DNA of 64,000 bases from Antarctobacter heliothermus (lineage in GTDB: Bacteria > Pseudomonadota > Alphaproteobacteria > Rhodobacterales > Rhodobacteraceae), in NCBI RefSeq assembly GCF_900188425.1, contig NZ_FZON01000008.1:53154-117153 (forward strand), given 5' to 3'. This document shows positions 18,346 through 27,301 of this stretch, one piece after another (position 1 is the first letter of the stretch; every line of letters starts with the position of its first letter). Position numbers and translations under genes: made by a program. The notes beneath the pieces were generated by a model, which was not told where the DNA came from, ran no database searches, and saw nothing but the letters and a program-made list of their open reading frames with translations.

Positions 18346-18378
18346 AAAGTCAGCATGGAGAATGTCCCAAAGTCAGCA
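18346..18378. repeat. 10-base direct repeat upstream of the LolD-like gene
   Basis: AAAGTCAGCA occurs at 18346-18355 and again at 18369-18378, a 23-base period, in the 221-base gap between the GH42 stop and the ATPase start. The gap is otherwise featureless. It may be a regulator site pair about two helical turns apart; no regulator is assigned. Confidence 0.35.
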
Positions 18379-18441
18379 ATACGCCGACAAGGTCATAAGC
18401 TAGGACACATCAAAGAAAAAGGCCCCGGGACAGTTAGTCGG

Positions 18442-20349
18442 TCACACCAGCGGCACCCGCAGAACGCCCGCCGGTGGCAAGGTGATCCTGCCGACCTGCC
18501 GTTCCTGTGAGCTGTGATTGAACCAGAAACGCTCTGCCGCGGTTGTGCGGGTGCGCACGCCTTCGGGCAAATCAAACGTCTCAAGATCCGCGCGCGCGCA
18601 CAGGACCCGTGTCAAACGATCCATCGCCGTATCGTCCAGCCAGCCGCCGAGGTAGATCATGGCCTCCGCCCCCACCGCGACGGGCACGCCGGAATTGGTT
18701 TCCAACACAGGATCGGCGGTGGTTTCCAAGTCTTCCAGATACATCTGAGCCGCGCCACCACCGCGCAACGGCTCCGGCATATCGGGCCGCAGGCTTTCGA
18801 CCCGCGACACCGTTACCGGCAGACCGGGAAGCGCAGGCGGCAGGGGCAGTGGAATGCGGAAATCCGCATCGCGCGCGGCGGTGCGCGGCCCGAGCAGAAC
18901 CTGCGCATCGCTAGCCAGCAGCGCCGTTAGCAACGCATCCGGCAAATGCATCAATCCCGGCGCAAGGATCAGCTTGTAGCCCGCCAGCGCCTCGGGCTGG
19001 GGCGGAAGGATATCCACGTCCAGCCCGACCCGTCGCAGCGCGCGGTAGGTGTCGAAGACCAAGGCAAAGTAAGACGCTCCCTTGGCGTGCGGCTGAATTG
19101 CCCACATCCATTCGGCCTCATAATCAAAGATCAGCCCGACGGGGGCCTGCGCCGGGGCCACCTCTGGCGTTGCCGTCAGTTCTGCCGCCACTTGCTGTGC
19201 CTCACCGAAACCGGGCGCCTCAACGCTGTCAGGTCGCAACAGGCCCGCGTGCATCTGTTCCTGCGCCATGGCTGCCTGCCGCCAGCGGAAATAGCAGACC
19301 GCCTCTGCCCCGTGGGCAAAGGCCTCCCACGTCCACAGGCGCACCATGCCGGGCAGCGGCGCGGGATTGTAGGGCGCCCAGTTCACCGGGCCGGGCTGTT
19401 GTTCCATCACCCACCAGCGGCCGTTCTTGCCGACAGCGCGATACAGATCATGGTGGAATGCCTGAAAGTCCGGGTCGCCCTGACGCGCATAGGCGCGCTG
19501 GTCCTCGACCGGGCGTCCAACGCGATCCTCCAGAAAGCCCAGCGGGTAACTGTCCCAAGTGGCGATATCCAGATCGGCACCCACCTTGTAGTGGTCAAAC
19601 TCCGTCACGCGGCCCATGTAGTTATGCGCAATCGGCGCGTCGGAATGGGCACGGATGATGTCCACCTGCGCGCGGTTGAAACGCACAACCTGATCGGATG
19701 AAAACCGGCGAAAGGCCATCACATGCGCCGGATTGGGTTCCGTCACCGTCAGGTTGGGTAGACCGATCTGCTCAAAGTCATCGTAGATCATCGACCAAAA
19801 AACATTGCCCCAGGCCCGGTTCAGCGCATCGGTCGATTGATACCGCTGGGCGCACCAGTCCTGAAATGCGCTGCGGGCGGCATCGGAATAGCTGAGGATC
19901 GTATCGTGGCAGCCGTATTCATTGTCCGTCTGCCAAGCGGCGACATGCGGGTTGCGGCCATAGCGTTCTGCCAACAGGCGGGTAATGCGTTTCGATTCCT
20001 CAAAGTACCCGGCGTGCGAAAAACAATAGTGGCGTCGAGAACCAAAGCCACGGGCGCGCCCCTCTGCGTCCACGGCCAACATGTCCTGGTGCCGGTCCAG
20101 CATCCAGCGCGGCGGCGTCGCGGTTGGGGTGCCCAACACCACCTTTAGCCCGTGCCGCCCCAATGTGTCGATGGCACGGTCTAGCCAGTCAAACTGCAGT
20201 TCCCCTGGCGCGGGTTCGATCACCGACCACCCAAACTCACCGATCCGCACCCACGTCAGGCCAAGGGCGGCCATGCGGGCAGCGTCCACCTCCCACATGT
20301 CTTCGGGCCAGTGTTCGGGATAATAACAGGTGCCAAGGGTGCGTTTCAT
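18442..20349 (-). CDS. GH42 beta-galactosidase
   Basis: Cytoplasmic glycoside hydrolase releasing galactose from beta-galactosides. 635 residues, normal for GH42. N-terminal TCYYPEHWPEDMW is typical of the TIM-barrel domain; the acid/base Glu is in WQTDNEYGCH near residue 144 and the nucleophile Glu in WVMEQQPGPVNWAP near 315. The trimerisation (central) domain starts at VGLIFDYEAEWMW; a short beta domain closes the C-terminus. No signal peptide, so substrate is imported first. It is the last gene of the galactoside operon, 42 bases after dgoA. Confidence 0.92.
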   Translation of the reverse strand: MKRTLGTCYYPEHWPEDMWEVDAARMAALGLTWVRIGEFGWSVIEPAPGELQFDWLDRAIDTLGRHGLKVVLGTPTATPPRWMLDRHQDMLAVDAEGRARGFGSRRHYCFSHAGYFEESKRITRLLAERYGRNPHVAAWQTDNEYGCHDTILSYSDAARSAFQDWCAQRYQSTDALNRAWGNVFWSMIYDDFEQIGLPNLTVTEPNPAHVMAFRRFSSDQVVRFNRAQVDIIRAHSDAPIAHNYMGRVTEFDHYKVGADLDIATWDSYPLGFLEDRVGRPVEDQRAYARQGDPDFQAFHHDLYRAVGKNGRWWVMEQQPGPVNWAPYNPAPLPGMVRLWTWEAFAHGAEAVCYFRWRQAAMAQEQMHAGLLRPDSVEAPGFGEAQQVAAELTATPEVAPAQAPVGLIFDYEAEWMWAIQPHAKGASYFALVFDTYRALRRVGLDVDILPPQPEALAGYKLILAPGLMHLPDALLTALLASDAQVLLGPRTAARDADFRIPLPLPPALPGLPVTVSRVESLRPDMPEPLRGGGAAQMYLEDLETTADPVLETNSGVPVAVGAEAMIYLGGWLDDTAMDRLTRVLCARADLETFDLPEGVRTRTTAAERFWFNHSSQERQVGRITLPPAGVLRVPLV

Positions 20350-20391
20350 CGGGTGTCTTTCGCGGTTTAGTCTGACGGGGGCGGCAGGCGG

Positions 20392-20997
20392 TCAGCCCGC
20401 CGCCGCGTCCCATGCCGCCACCATTTCGGCGGCGCGCTCTGCAATCTCGGCCACGGACATGCCCGGTTTGAACAGCGCCGATCCGATGCCAAACCCGGTG
20501 ATCCCGGCGTTTAGCCATGCGCCAAACTCTGCCGGGCCAACGCCGCCAACCGCATAGGTCGCGGCCTCTGGCGGCAACACGGCCTTGAGCGCCGACAACC
20601 CGTCCAGACCCAGCTTGAACGCCGGAAAGAACTTCAGCCCGTCGGCCCCGTTGCGCAGAGCGGTAAACGCCTCTGTTGCGGTCATGACGCCGGGATAAGA
20701 CAGCATTCCTGCCGCCTTGGTCGCGGCGATCACGCGCGGGTTGCAGTCGGGTGAGACAACCATCCCGGCCCCGATCTCGCGCAACTGCACCACCTGCACC
20801 GGGTCCAACACCGTGCCCGCGCCGATCAGTGCGCGGTCGCCCGCGTGGACAACCATGCGGCGGATGGTTTCGAACGGGTCAGGAGAGTTCAGCGGCACCT
20901 CGATCCTGGTGATGCCGGCAGCGATCAGCGCGTCTGCCACGGGTTCGGCCTCGGGCGGGGTCAACCCGCGCAGGATGGCGATGATTTCTCGGGTCAT
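20392..20997 (-). CDS. dgoA: 2-dehydro-3-deoxy-6-phosphogalactonate aldolase
   Basis: Class I aldolase of the De Ley-Doudoroff pathway: KDPGal to pyruvate and glyceraldehyde 3-phosphate. 201 residues of the KDPG/KDPGal family: IIAILRGLTPPEAEPVADAL at the start, IEVPLNSPDPFETIR, LIGAGTVLDP, VVSPDCNPRVI, and the Schiff-base Lys in DGLKFFPAFKLG near residue 127. NSP rather than TTP at the sugar-phosphate site favours galactonate over gluconate, as does the adjacent dgoK. Start ATG overlaps the dgoK stop (ATGA). Confidence 0.92.
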   Translation of the reverse strand: MTREIIAILRGLTPPEAEPVADALIAAGITRIEVPLNSPDPFETIRRMVVHAGDRALIGAGTVLDPVQVVQLREIGAGMVVSPDCNPRVIAATKAAGMLSYPGVMTATEAFTALRNGADGLKFFPAFKLGLDGLSALKAVLPPEAATYAVGGVGPAEFGAWLNAGITGFGIGSALFKPGMSVAEIAERAAEMVAAWDAAAG

Positions 20998-21908
20998 GTC
21001 TTGTCTTTCAGATGGGTATAGGCGGCGGTCAGGCCCGCCAGTGTGATGTCGCCCGCAGGCACCAGCCGCGCGACGGCGCCTTGCGCGGTCAGTGCATCGC
21101 GGTAGGCCCCGGCCACAGCATCCTCGCCGAGGATGACGATGTCCTGTCCCAGCCAATAGGGCCGCGCCGCCGCCAGTTCCGCGCCGATCAACAGGCCCGA
21201 AAGTCGCGCGCGGGTCACATCCGCACCCGTGCCGTTCAGCAAAGAATCCGCGCGCAGGGTGAACAATGACGACGTCAGTGTAGCGGGGCGCGAAAGCGTG
21301 TCACTGACCGCCTCGGCGAACGCAGCTTTGTCCCACCCCAGATCGCCCAGTGAATGACGCAGGACGGATTGGCTGCCAATCAGGGCAAACAGTTCCCCAG
21401 TCATGAAGGTCCGGAAAGAGACAATCTCATTCGCGCTGACATGCACCCATTTGTTGTGCGTGCCGGGCAGGCAGATCACCCCGTCGAAACCGGGCTCTTT
21501 CGCCAGAAACCCGCCGATCTGGGTTTCTTCGCCGCGCATGACATCCGGCGGGCGCATCTGCTTGATTCCGGGCAGGATATGCACGCGCAACCGTGGATCA
21601 CGAGTGGCCACCTGCGGCGCCTCAAACGGCACGGCACAAGGGGTTTCAACATAGGGCGCCTCTGCCCAGCCCTGCCGCGAACCGGCCATGCCGCAGATGA
21701 TCACCGGCAGTGTTTCGGGCAGATCATCTCCCAAGAGGTTGAGCAAAGTGGGCTCATAGGCCTCCGGGGTCAGCCGCGACATGCCAAGGTCTGAATCGAT
21801 CCGGCGCAACGGGCGGTCGTCATCCCCCATTGGCCAGAGACGCAGATGCGAGGTGCCCCAATCGGCAGCTATCCATTTCGGTGCGTCCGTCTTGGCAGGT
21901 GTTGTCAT
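20994..21908 (-). CDS. dgoK: 2-dehydro-3-deoxygalactonokinase
   Basis: Phosphorylates KDGal to KDPGal. 304 residues with DgoK blocks: IAADWGTSHLRLWPM (phosphate 1 motif) at the N-terminus, ICGMAGSRQGWAEAPYV near 70, GEETQIGGFLA near 124, LPGTHNKWVHV near 145, and MTGELFALIG near 168. The start at 21908 overlaps the alpha-galactosidase stop (ATGA); the frame upstream of it is the shadow of that gene. Part of the tightly coupled run GH36-dgoK-dgoA. Confidence 0.93.
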   Translation of the reverse strand: MTTPAKTDAPKWIAADWGTSHLRLWPMGDDDRPLRRIDSDLGMSRLTPEAYEPTLLNLLGDDLPETLPVIICGMAGSRQGWAEAPYVETPCAVPFEAPQVATRDPRLRVHILPGIKQMRPPDVMRGEETQIGGFLAKEPGFDGVICLPGTHNKWVHVSANEIVSFRTFMTGELFALIGSQSVLRHSLGDLGWDKAAFAEAVSDTLSRPATLTSSLFTLRADSLLNGTGADVTRARLSGLLIGAELAAARPYWLGQDIVILGEDAVAGAYRDALTAQGAVARLVPAGDITLAGLTAAYTHLKDKT

Positions 21909-23968
21909 GGCAGGCGTTCTCCTTCCAGCACCCAGATCCCATCCGGATAGCGCCAAGGCAAGGCCACGCCCTGTCGCATCAACGCCTGCCCTGACAGGAT
22001 CAGGGGCCCGTGTTTCAGCGCAGGTGTGCCGCGAGACAGGCCCGGTGCCTCTTCGCCATTGATCAGAGTGATCCGGTAGCGCGCCTGCGGGTCCAGCCCC
22101 GTCAGACACAGCGGGCGCGGCAGGATTTGGGATGAGGTTACCGACTGCCCGGCAAAGACAACAAAGCGGCTGCAGTCCTGCGCCAGTTGCAATTCCGCGA
22201 TCACCGCCGGATCGGCAGGGTCCAGCCGCAGGATGTCGGCCTCCATGCGCCAGTCGCGGTTGGCCTTCCACCAGGCCGTGACGAATTTCAAAACCTGCGC
22301 CTCATCCTCGGTCAACTCGCGCGGGTCCATCTCAAAGCCCATGTGGCGTTGCGCGGCCACCCATGCACGGAACCGGACGTCATGCACGCGGCCCGAGGTA
22401 TGGCATTGGCGCGGTCCGACATGGCTGCCGGTGACGCTGGCCGGCAGGAACAGCGCGGCGTCGTGCTGGATGCGCAGCCGTTCAGCGGCATCGTTGCTGT
22501 CAGACAGCCAGACTCGGCCAGTATGTTGCAGGATGTTGAGGTCAATCCGCCCCCCGCCAGAGGCGCAGCTTTCGATCTCAACTCCCGGATGCGCAGTACG
22601 CAGACGCCCAAGCAAGCCATTCAGCATCCGCACTTGCCGTTCATCGACAACTGGCAACAACCGGTTGTGATCCCATTTCAGATAGCCAATCGGAGCGTCG
22701 TTCAGCACCGCGTCCAGCCGATCAAACAAGTAGTCGCAGACCGCCTGTTGCGACAGATCCAGAACAAACTGCTGCCGCCCCGGCGTCTGATCATTGGGCC
22801 CAAGCAACCAATCAGGGTGCGCGCGGAAAAGCTCGCTGTCCTTGTTGACCATTTCCGGTTCAACCCAAAGACCGAACTCCATGCCAAGGCCTTGGACGTG
22901 TTCCGCGATCGGGCGCAATCCGTCGGGCCATTTGCGCTGGTCCACCGTCCAGTCGCCAAGACTGGTCGTGTCGTCATCGCGCCGCCCGAACCAGCCATCA
23001 TCAAGCACAAAGCGTTCGGCCCCCAGATCAGCGGCACGTCGCGCGATGTCCTGCAACACGGCGGGATCATGGTCGAAATAGACGGCCTCCCAACAATTAT
23101 AGTGCACCGGGCGCGGATGGCGCGCATGGCCTTGGGTCAGGGCGCGGACGTGGCGCTGATAGGCGCGCGCGCCGCCGTTCAGCCCCTCGGTGCTATAGGT
23201 GGCGGTCAACGTGGCCGTGCGCGCCTTCCCGGATGTATGGCCGCCAGAGGCGTGGCCAAACTGGATCTGGCGGCGCCCGTCGGGCAGTTCCTCCGCCACC
23301 ATGCGGTGCCCGCCGGACCAGTCGTAAGACATCGCCCAAGCCTCGCCTTGCGAATTGGTCGTACCGGATGCGGTAAGGATCGCGAACGGCGGATGCTCAT
23401 GCCCCGACCGGCCCATACGCGCCTCCCTCAGGTGGACGCCGGGACGCCAGTCATGCCGTTGAGACTGGAACTCTCCAATCCAGCGGCCCGAGAAATCGAT
23501 CAGCCCGTCAGAGGCACTGGACACCGGCAGCACGGGGGCCGCAAGCCAGTCGATCGCCAAGCCGGGCGCGTCGATCTCTGCCCATGCCTGCAACATGCCG
23601 TCTTCGGTCAGCATGACCTGTGCGTGGTAGGTAACGCCACTGTCCGCATCATTGGCTGTGATCCGCAGGGCACCTTCGCGCGCCTCAACTGAAGCACGCA
23701 ACCTTGGCGTCACCCGCCGCCCGTCCGCGCCAATCAGCACAAAACCGGGTTGACCGGGCCAGCCCTGCCGCGCCTCCGGGCAGATCGACAAGGGCGCATT
23801 GGCATCCATCATACCACCCGTCACGTCCAATCGCTGGGATGCGGCCAGTGCGCCCAGATCCTCATCCGCTGGCAAAGGCGCGGCCCAGTAGATCACCCCG
23901 GGCAGTCCAACCCCGTCTTGCGCCAGAACAAACGTCTGTCGTGCGTCATCCAACCGCCAAGTCTTCAC
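21905..23968 (-). CDS. GH36 alpha-galactosidase
   Basis: Cytoplasmic retaining alpha-galactosidase for melibiose- or raffinose-type sugars. 687 residues: N-terminal beta-sandwich to about 300, then a TIM barrel with NCWEAVYFDHD, FVLDDGWFGRRDDD, the nucleophile Asp in IGYLKWDHNR near residue 433, CASGGGRIDL, and the acid/base Asp in LSDSNDAAERL near 491. C-terminal domain after 600. The start codon is GTG at 23968, overlapping the permease stop (GTGA). Together with the GH42 enzyme this lets the operon use both anomers of galactoside. Confidence 0.93.
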   Translation of the reverse strand: MKTWRLDDARQTFVLAQDGVGLPGVIYWAAPLPADEDLGALAASQRLDVTGGMMDANAPLSICPEARQGWPGQPGFVLIGADGRRVTPRLRASVEAREGALRITANDADSGVTYHAQVMLTEDGMLQAWAEIDAPGLAIDWLAAPVLPVSSASDGLIDFSGRWIGEFQSQRHDWRPGVHLREARMGRSGHEHPPFAILTASGTTNSQGEAWAMSYDWSGGHRMVAEELPDGRRQIQFGHASGGHTSGKARTATLTATYSTEGLNGGARAYQRHVRALTQGHARHPRPVHYNCWEAVYFDHDPAVLQDIARRAADLGAERFVLDDGWFGRRDDDTTSLGDWTVDQRKWPDGLRPIAEHVQGLGMEFGLWVEPEMVNKDSELFRAHPDWLLGPNDQTPGRQQFVLDLSQQAVCDYLFDRLDAVLNDAPIGYLKWDHNRLLPVVDERQVRMLNGLLGRLRTAHPGVEIESCASGGGRIDLNILQHTGRVWLSDSNDAAERLRIQHDAALFLPASVTGSHVGPRQCHTSGRVHDVRFRAWVAAQRHMGFEMDPRELTEDEAQVLKFVTAWWKANRDWRMEADILRLDPADPAVIAELQLAQDCSRFVVFAGQSVTSSQILPRPLCLTGLDPQARYRITLINGEEAPGLSRGTPALKHGPLILSGQALMRQGVALPWRYPDGIWVLEGERLP

Positions 23969-24813
23969 TTCACTGCTCCCAGCGTCAGTCCGGCGATGAA
24001 ATGGCGCTGCATGAGAAAGAACATGGCCACCGGCGGCAGCGCGGCGACAATGCTGCCTGCGCTCATCAGGTGATACTGCGCCACAAACTGTGAGTTGAAC
24101 GAGGTGATGCCCGCCGTCACAGGCTGCGCTCCCGGTCCCTGCGTCAGCACCACTGCCCAGAAATAATCATTCCAGATAAAGGTGAAGATCAACACCGACA
24201 GCGCCGCGATGGCGGGCCGCATCAGGGGCAGCACCACAAACCAGAAGATGCGCCATTCGGCGACACCCTCGACCCGCGCCGCTTCGATCAACTCATGCGG
24301 CAGGGCGCGGATAAAGTTGCGCATGAAAAGCGTGCAGAACCCAGTCTGAAACGCGACATGGAACAACACCAACCCCAGCTTGGTATCGTACAAGCCAATC
24401 GACACGGTCAGGTCACGCACCGGCACCATGAGGATCTGAAAGGGCACAAAGTTGCCCGCGATGAACATGAAAAAGATCAGCAGGTTGCCCCGGAACCGGT
24501 AAATGCCCAGCGCAAAACCCGTCATACAGGACAGCGCCACCGCCCCGATCACCGTCGGCACGGTAATCAGCACAGAATTCCACAGGTATCGCGGCATGTC
24601 CGATTCAAAGAAAACCTTGCCGTAGTTCTCGAAGAACTCGAACGATGAGGGCATGCCCCAGTAATTGCCGTTGGTGAAATCCGCCAGTGGGCGGATCGAA
24701 AACAGCGCCACGGCAATCAACGGCAACAGCCACATGATCAACGCCAGCGGCAACAGTGCCTGATAAGAGACCTGCGCCGCCATGCTCTGTTTCTGGATCG
24801 GTGTTGGAAACAT
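23965..24813 (-). CDS. Carbohydrate ABC transporter permease, MalG/UgpE type
   Basis: 282 residues, six helices. The cytoplasmic EAA loop is EAARVEGVAEWRIFWFVVLPLMRPA near residue 190 (the coupling helix to the ATPase). N-terminal YQALLPLALIMWLLPLIAVALFSI is the first helix. One of two permeases of a CUT1-type importer whose binding protein lies upstream and whose ATPase is on the divergent transcript (28101-29159). Substrate is inferred to be an alpha- or beta-galactoside oligosaccharide from the enzymes encoded downstream. Confidence 0.92.
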   Translation of the reverse strand: MFPTPIQKQSMAAQVSYQALLPLALIMWLLPLIAVALFSIRPLADFTNGNYWGMPSSFEFFENYGKVFFESDMPRYLWNSVLITVPTVIGAVALSCMTGFALGIYRFRGNLLIFFMFIAGNFVPFQILMVPVRDLTVSIGLYDTKLGLVLFHVAFQTGFCTLFMRNFIRALPHELIEAARVEGVAEWRIFWFVVLPLMRPAIAALSVLIFTFIWNDYFWAVVLTQGPGAQPVTAGITSFNSQFVAQYHLMSAGSIVAALPPVAMFFLMQRHFIAGLTLGAVK

Positions 24814-24826
24814 GGCTCAGACCCCT

Positions 24827-24850
24827 GGCTTCTTTTCTGTAAAAATACCC
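24827..24850 (+). repeat. Possible degenerate copy of the intergenic repeat
   Basis: GGCTTCTTTTCTGTAAAAAT and the following ACCC, between the two permease genes, resembles the TTCTTCTGGC..AAATA..CC head of the repeat at 9011. It lacks the GGGGGC hairpin and points against transcription, so the match may be fortuitous. Confidence 0.3.
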
Positions 24851-24866
24851 AACTGCAACGGTGCCA

Positions 24867-25769
24867 TCAGTGCCGCCCTGCCCGCTCTTCGCGCCACATC
24901 GACCACAGGAAATAGGCGATAAAGACCAGCATGATCAGGAACAGCACCACCGCGATGGCCGACCCGTACCCCATGCGGAACCCGTATTCGGACAATGCCT
25001 TTTCGAACATGTAGAACGACAGCACGCGGGTGGACCCGAATGGCCCGCCGTTGGTCATGATGGAAATCAGGTCGAACGACCGCAATGCGCCGATGATTGT
25101 CACCACAAAGGCGATAAACGTCGCGGGGCGCAGTTGCGGCAGGATGATGTGCCACAGCATCCGCCACCCTTTGGCGCCGTCCAGCCGTCCGGCCTCGATC
25201 TGTTCAGGGTCGACGGCGTTCAGGCCGGTCAGATACAGGATCATGCAATAGGCGGTCTGCGGCCAGAGCCCGGCGGCGATGACCCCATAGGTGGCAAGCA
25301 CCGGATCGCCCAGCACATTGATCGGCTCCATCCCGAAGGTGGTGATTACGGCGTTCAACAACCCCTCACGCGGCAGGTAGAACCATGAGAACACCAGACC
25401 CACAACCACCTGACTGATCACGAAGGGAAAGAAAAACAGGGACTTGTACAGACGGATGCCGGTCACCGTCTGGTTCAGGAACAACGCGATGAACAGGCCC
25501 GCCGGGATGGCCAGCAGGTAGAGCACCAGCCATTTCATGTTGTTCCAGAGCGAGACCTCAAAGGCGCGGTCCTGCATCAGGCGTTCATAGTTGCGCAAGC
25601 CGACCCATTCGGCCTCTCCCAACCCGTCCCATTTGTAGAACGAGATGTTGAAACTCTGCCCGATGGGAATAATCACGTAGAGCAGAAAGAACAGCACGCC
25701 CGGAAGCAGGAACAAGAGGGGCGTGGTGATTTGGGGATTCCATCGGCGGGTGGATGTGGCGGTCGACAT
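24867..25769 (-). CDS. Carbohydrate ABC transporter permease, MalF/UgpA type
   Basis: 300 residues, six helices, first at LLFLLPGVLFFLLYVIIPIG. EAA loop EAGRLDGAKGWRMLWHIILPQLRP near residue 203. Typical CUT1 block YERLMQDRAFEVSLWNNMKW. The start at 25769 (MSTATSTRRW) is preferred because the upstream frame runs through the intergenic hairpin repeat. Follows the binding-protein gene after a 155-base gap holding that repeat; precedes the second permease by 53 bases. Confidence 0.92.
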   Translation of the reverse strand: MSTATSTRRWNPQITTPLLFLLPGVLFFLLYVIIPIGQSFNISFYKWDGLGEAEWVGLRNYERLMQDRAFEVSLWNNMKWLVLYLLAIPAGLFIALFLNQTVTGIRLYKSLFFFPFVISQVVVGLVFSWFYLPREGLLNAVITTFGMEPINVLGDPVLATYGVIAAGLWPQTAYCMILYLTGLNAVDPEQIEAGRLDGAKGWRMLWHIILPQLRPATFIAFVVTIIGALRSFDLISIMTNGGPFGSTRVLSFYMFEKALSEYGFRMGYGSAIAVVLFLIMLVFIAYFLWSMWREERAGRH

Positions 25770-25796
25770 GAACAGGCCCTGCGCGTTTGGATGTGT

Positions 25797-25849
25797 CGGA
25801 GTGGGGGCCAGCCCCCACACCCCCGGAGTATTTGAGCCAAGAAGAAATG
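25797..25849 (-). repeat. Dispersed intergenic repeat with hairpin (copy 2)
   Basis: On the minus strand: TTCTTGGCTCAAATACTCCG, GGGGGTG, then hairpin GTGGGGGC-tg-GCCCCCAC (25801-25818). It is the reverse-oriented relative of the unit at 9011. Placed between binding-protein and permease genes, it may attenuate transcription or protect the upstream message and so keep binding protein in excess of membrane subunits. Confidence 0.65.
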
Positions 25850-25924
25850 GCTGCCGGGGAACATGTACGGGCCCAGCGCTTGTCCGGACCCGTGACGAGT
25901 GGGCGGGGTCGCCCCGCCGCGTCG

Positions 25925-27175
25925 TCAGTAGACGTCTTGCCGGGTGAATTCGAGCCGCTCAAGGATGTCGTCAAGGTTGTCCGGGAACACCATGAACTCT
26001 TGCAGACCTTCCATGCCGGTCTTGGCCATTTCCGCCGGGAAGTCGCGGTCAAAGAACTGGGCAATGCCGCCGGTCGCGTTCTGCGAGAGCATGACAAAGC
26101 CCTGCTGCAGGAATTCATCGTCGCCAACGGTGGCGTTTGAGTTGACCGGAAGCTGGCCCAGACCGTCAGCCGCATTGATTTTGGTCTGCACCTCGGGTGA
26201 AGTCACATATTGCAGGAAAGCGCGCGCGGCCTCTTTGTTCTTGGCGTTCGCCGCGATGTGGAACGTGTCCGTCGGCGCGTCTTCGCCCATCGGATGATCG
26301 CCGATCTTGGGGAATTGGTAAAAGTCGATCTGATCATCGGTGAAACCAGCCTCACGCAGATGCGGCACCACGAAGTTGCCCATCAGGTAGGCGGTCGCCT
26401 CACCCTTGACGAAGAAGGGCAGCGCCTCTTGCCAGCTGTAAGTCTGGTGGTCGTCGATGAAGGCGCCCATGTCGATTAGCTTGCGCCAGTTGGCAAAGGT
26501 GGCGCGCACGCCTTCGTCCTCTGTCCAGGACAGCTCTCCCCGGGCCAGCGCCATGTGGTGGTCAAAGCCGTTGGTGCGCATGTTCAGGTAGTCGAACCAG
26601 CCGCCGGCGGTCCACAGGAACTTGGTCCCGATGGTGTAGCACTTGCGCCCGGAGTCGAGGATCTTCTGGCAGTTGGCGATCTCTTCTTCGAAGGTCGCGG
26701 GCTCTGTCAGGCCCAGTTCGTCAAAGATGTCTTCGCGGTAGTAGATGCCCCACTGATAGTAGGTATAGGGCACGCCCCACTGTTTGCCGTCCATCGTCAT
26801 CGCGCCTTTGACGCTGTCGAGTCCGGTCAGGTCGCCGTTGTCCCACATGTCCGAGATGTCCTCGAACAGGCCTGCGCGGACGTAGGGGCCCATGCGGTTG
26901 GCGGCGTACCAGTTGATCACGTCCGGCGCGTCTGCGGTCAGCGCGTTGCGGATCTGGCTTTTCCAAGCTTCGCGGTCCACCACGTCGACTTCGACCGTGA
27001 GATCGGGGTGCATCGCGTCAAAATCGGCGGCCAACCCTTCGATGATGGCGCGGGGCGCCGGGTTCGACATGTCCGACATGATCCGGAGCGTGCCCGAGAG
27101 TTCGGCGTAAGCCGGTTGAACAAGCGCGGTGGTCAGAACAAGCGCACCGGCGGCGCGCGCGAAAGTCTTCAGCAT
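25925..27175 (-). CDS. Extracellular solute-binding protein, family 1 (sugar ABC importer)
   Basis: Periplasmic binding protein, 416 residues. Signal peptide MLKTFARAAGALVLTTALVQ ending at AYA; mature chain begins ELSGTLRIMSDMSNP. Family features: VEVDVVDREAWKSQIRNAL, DVINWYAANRMGPYVRAGL, WGVPYTYYQWGIYYREDI, FLWTAGGWFDYLNMRTNG and KNKEAARAFLQYVTSPEVQ. GGGAGGA lies 5 bases before the start at 27175. First gene of the operon, facing iclR across two palindromes. Feeds the two permeases downstream; galactoside specificity is inferred from the operon enzymes. Confidence 0.93.
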   Translation of the reverse strand: MLKTFARAAGALVLTTALVQPAYAELSGTLRIMSDMSNPAPRAIIEGLAADFDAMHPDLTVEVDVVDREAWKSQIRNALTADAPDVINWYAANRMGPYVRAGLFEDISDMWDNGDLTGLDSVKGAMTMDGKQWGVPYTYYQWGIYYREDIFDELGLTEPATFEEEIANCQKILDSGRKCYTIGTKFLWTAGGWFDYLNMRTNGFDHHMALARGELSWTEDEGVRATFANWRKLIDMGAFIDDHQTYSWQEALPFFVKGEATAYLMGNFVVPHLREAGFTDDQIDFYQFPKIGDHPMGEDAPTDTFHIAANAKNKEAARAFLQYVTSPEVQTKINAADGLGQLPVNSNATVGDDEFLQQGFVMLSQNATGGIAQFFDRDFPAEMAKTGMEGLQEFMVFPDNLDDILERLEFTRQDVY

Positions 27176-27198
27176 GGTATCCTCCCAAATGCCGGATA

Positions 27199-27234
27199 GT
27201 TCCATATAGTGAAACCAATTTCCAACTATTGAAC
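27199..27234. promoter_or_regulatory. Tandem IclR-type operators between the galactoside operon and iclR
   Basis: Two imperfect palindromes, GTTCCA-N5-TGAAAC (27199-27215) and TTCCAACTATTGAAC (27220-27234), have centres 20 bases apart, two helical turns. They lie in the 126-base divergent gap next to an IclR regulator gene and match the short TTYCA-type palindromes used by that family. They probably control the minus-strand operon and perhaps iclR itself. Confidence 0.65.
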
Positions 27235-27301
27235 CCATGACCGATTCAGGCTATCGCTGTCAACAGTCTCGTCGGTTCGATCGGCGAAAGGGGAGGACTC
27301 C

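Noticed and set aside
22187..23692. Long open frame (about 500 codons) on the plus strand
   Set aside because: It is exactly antisense to the GH36 alpha-galactosidase, whose motifs and coupled starts are intact; the translation shows no domain and is the usual shadow in high-GC DNA.
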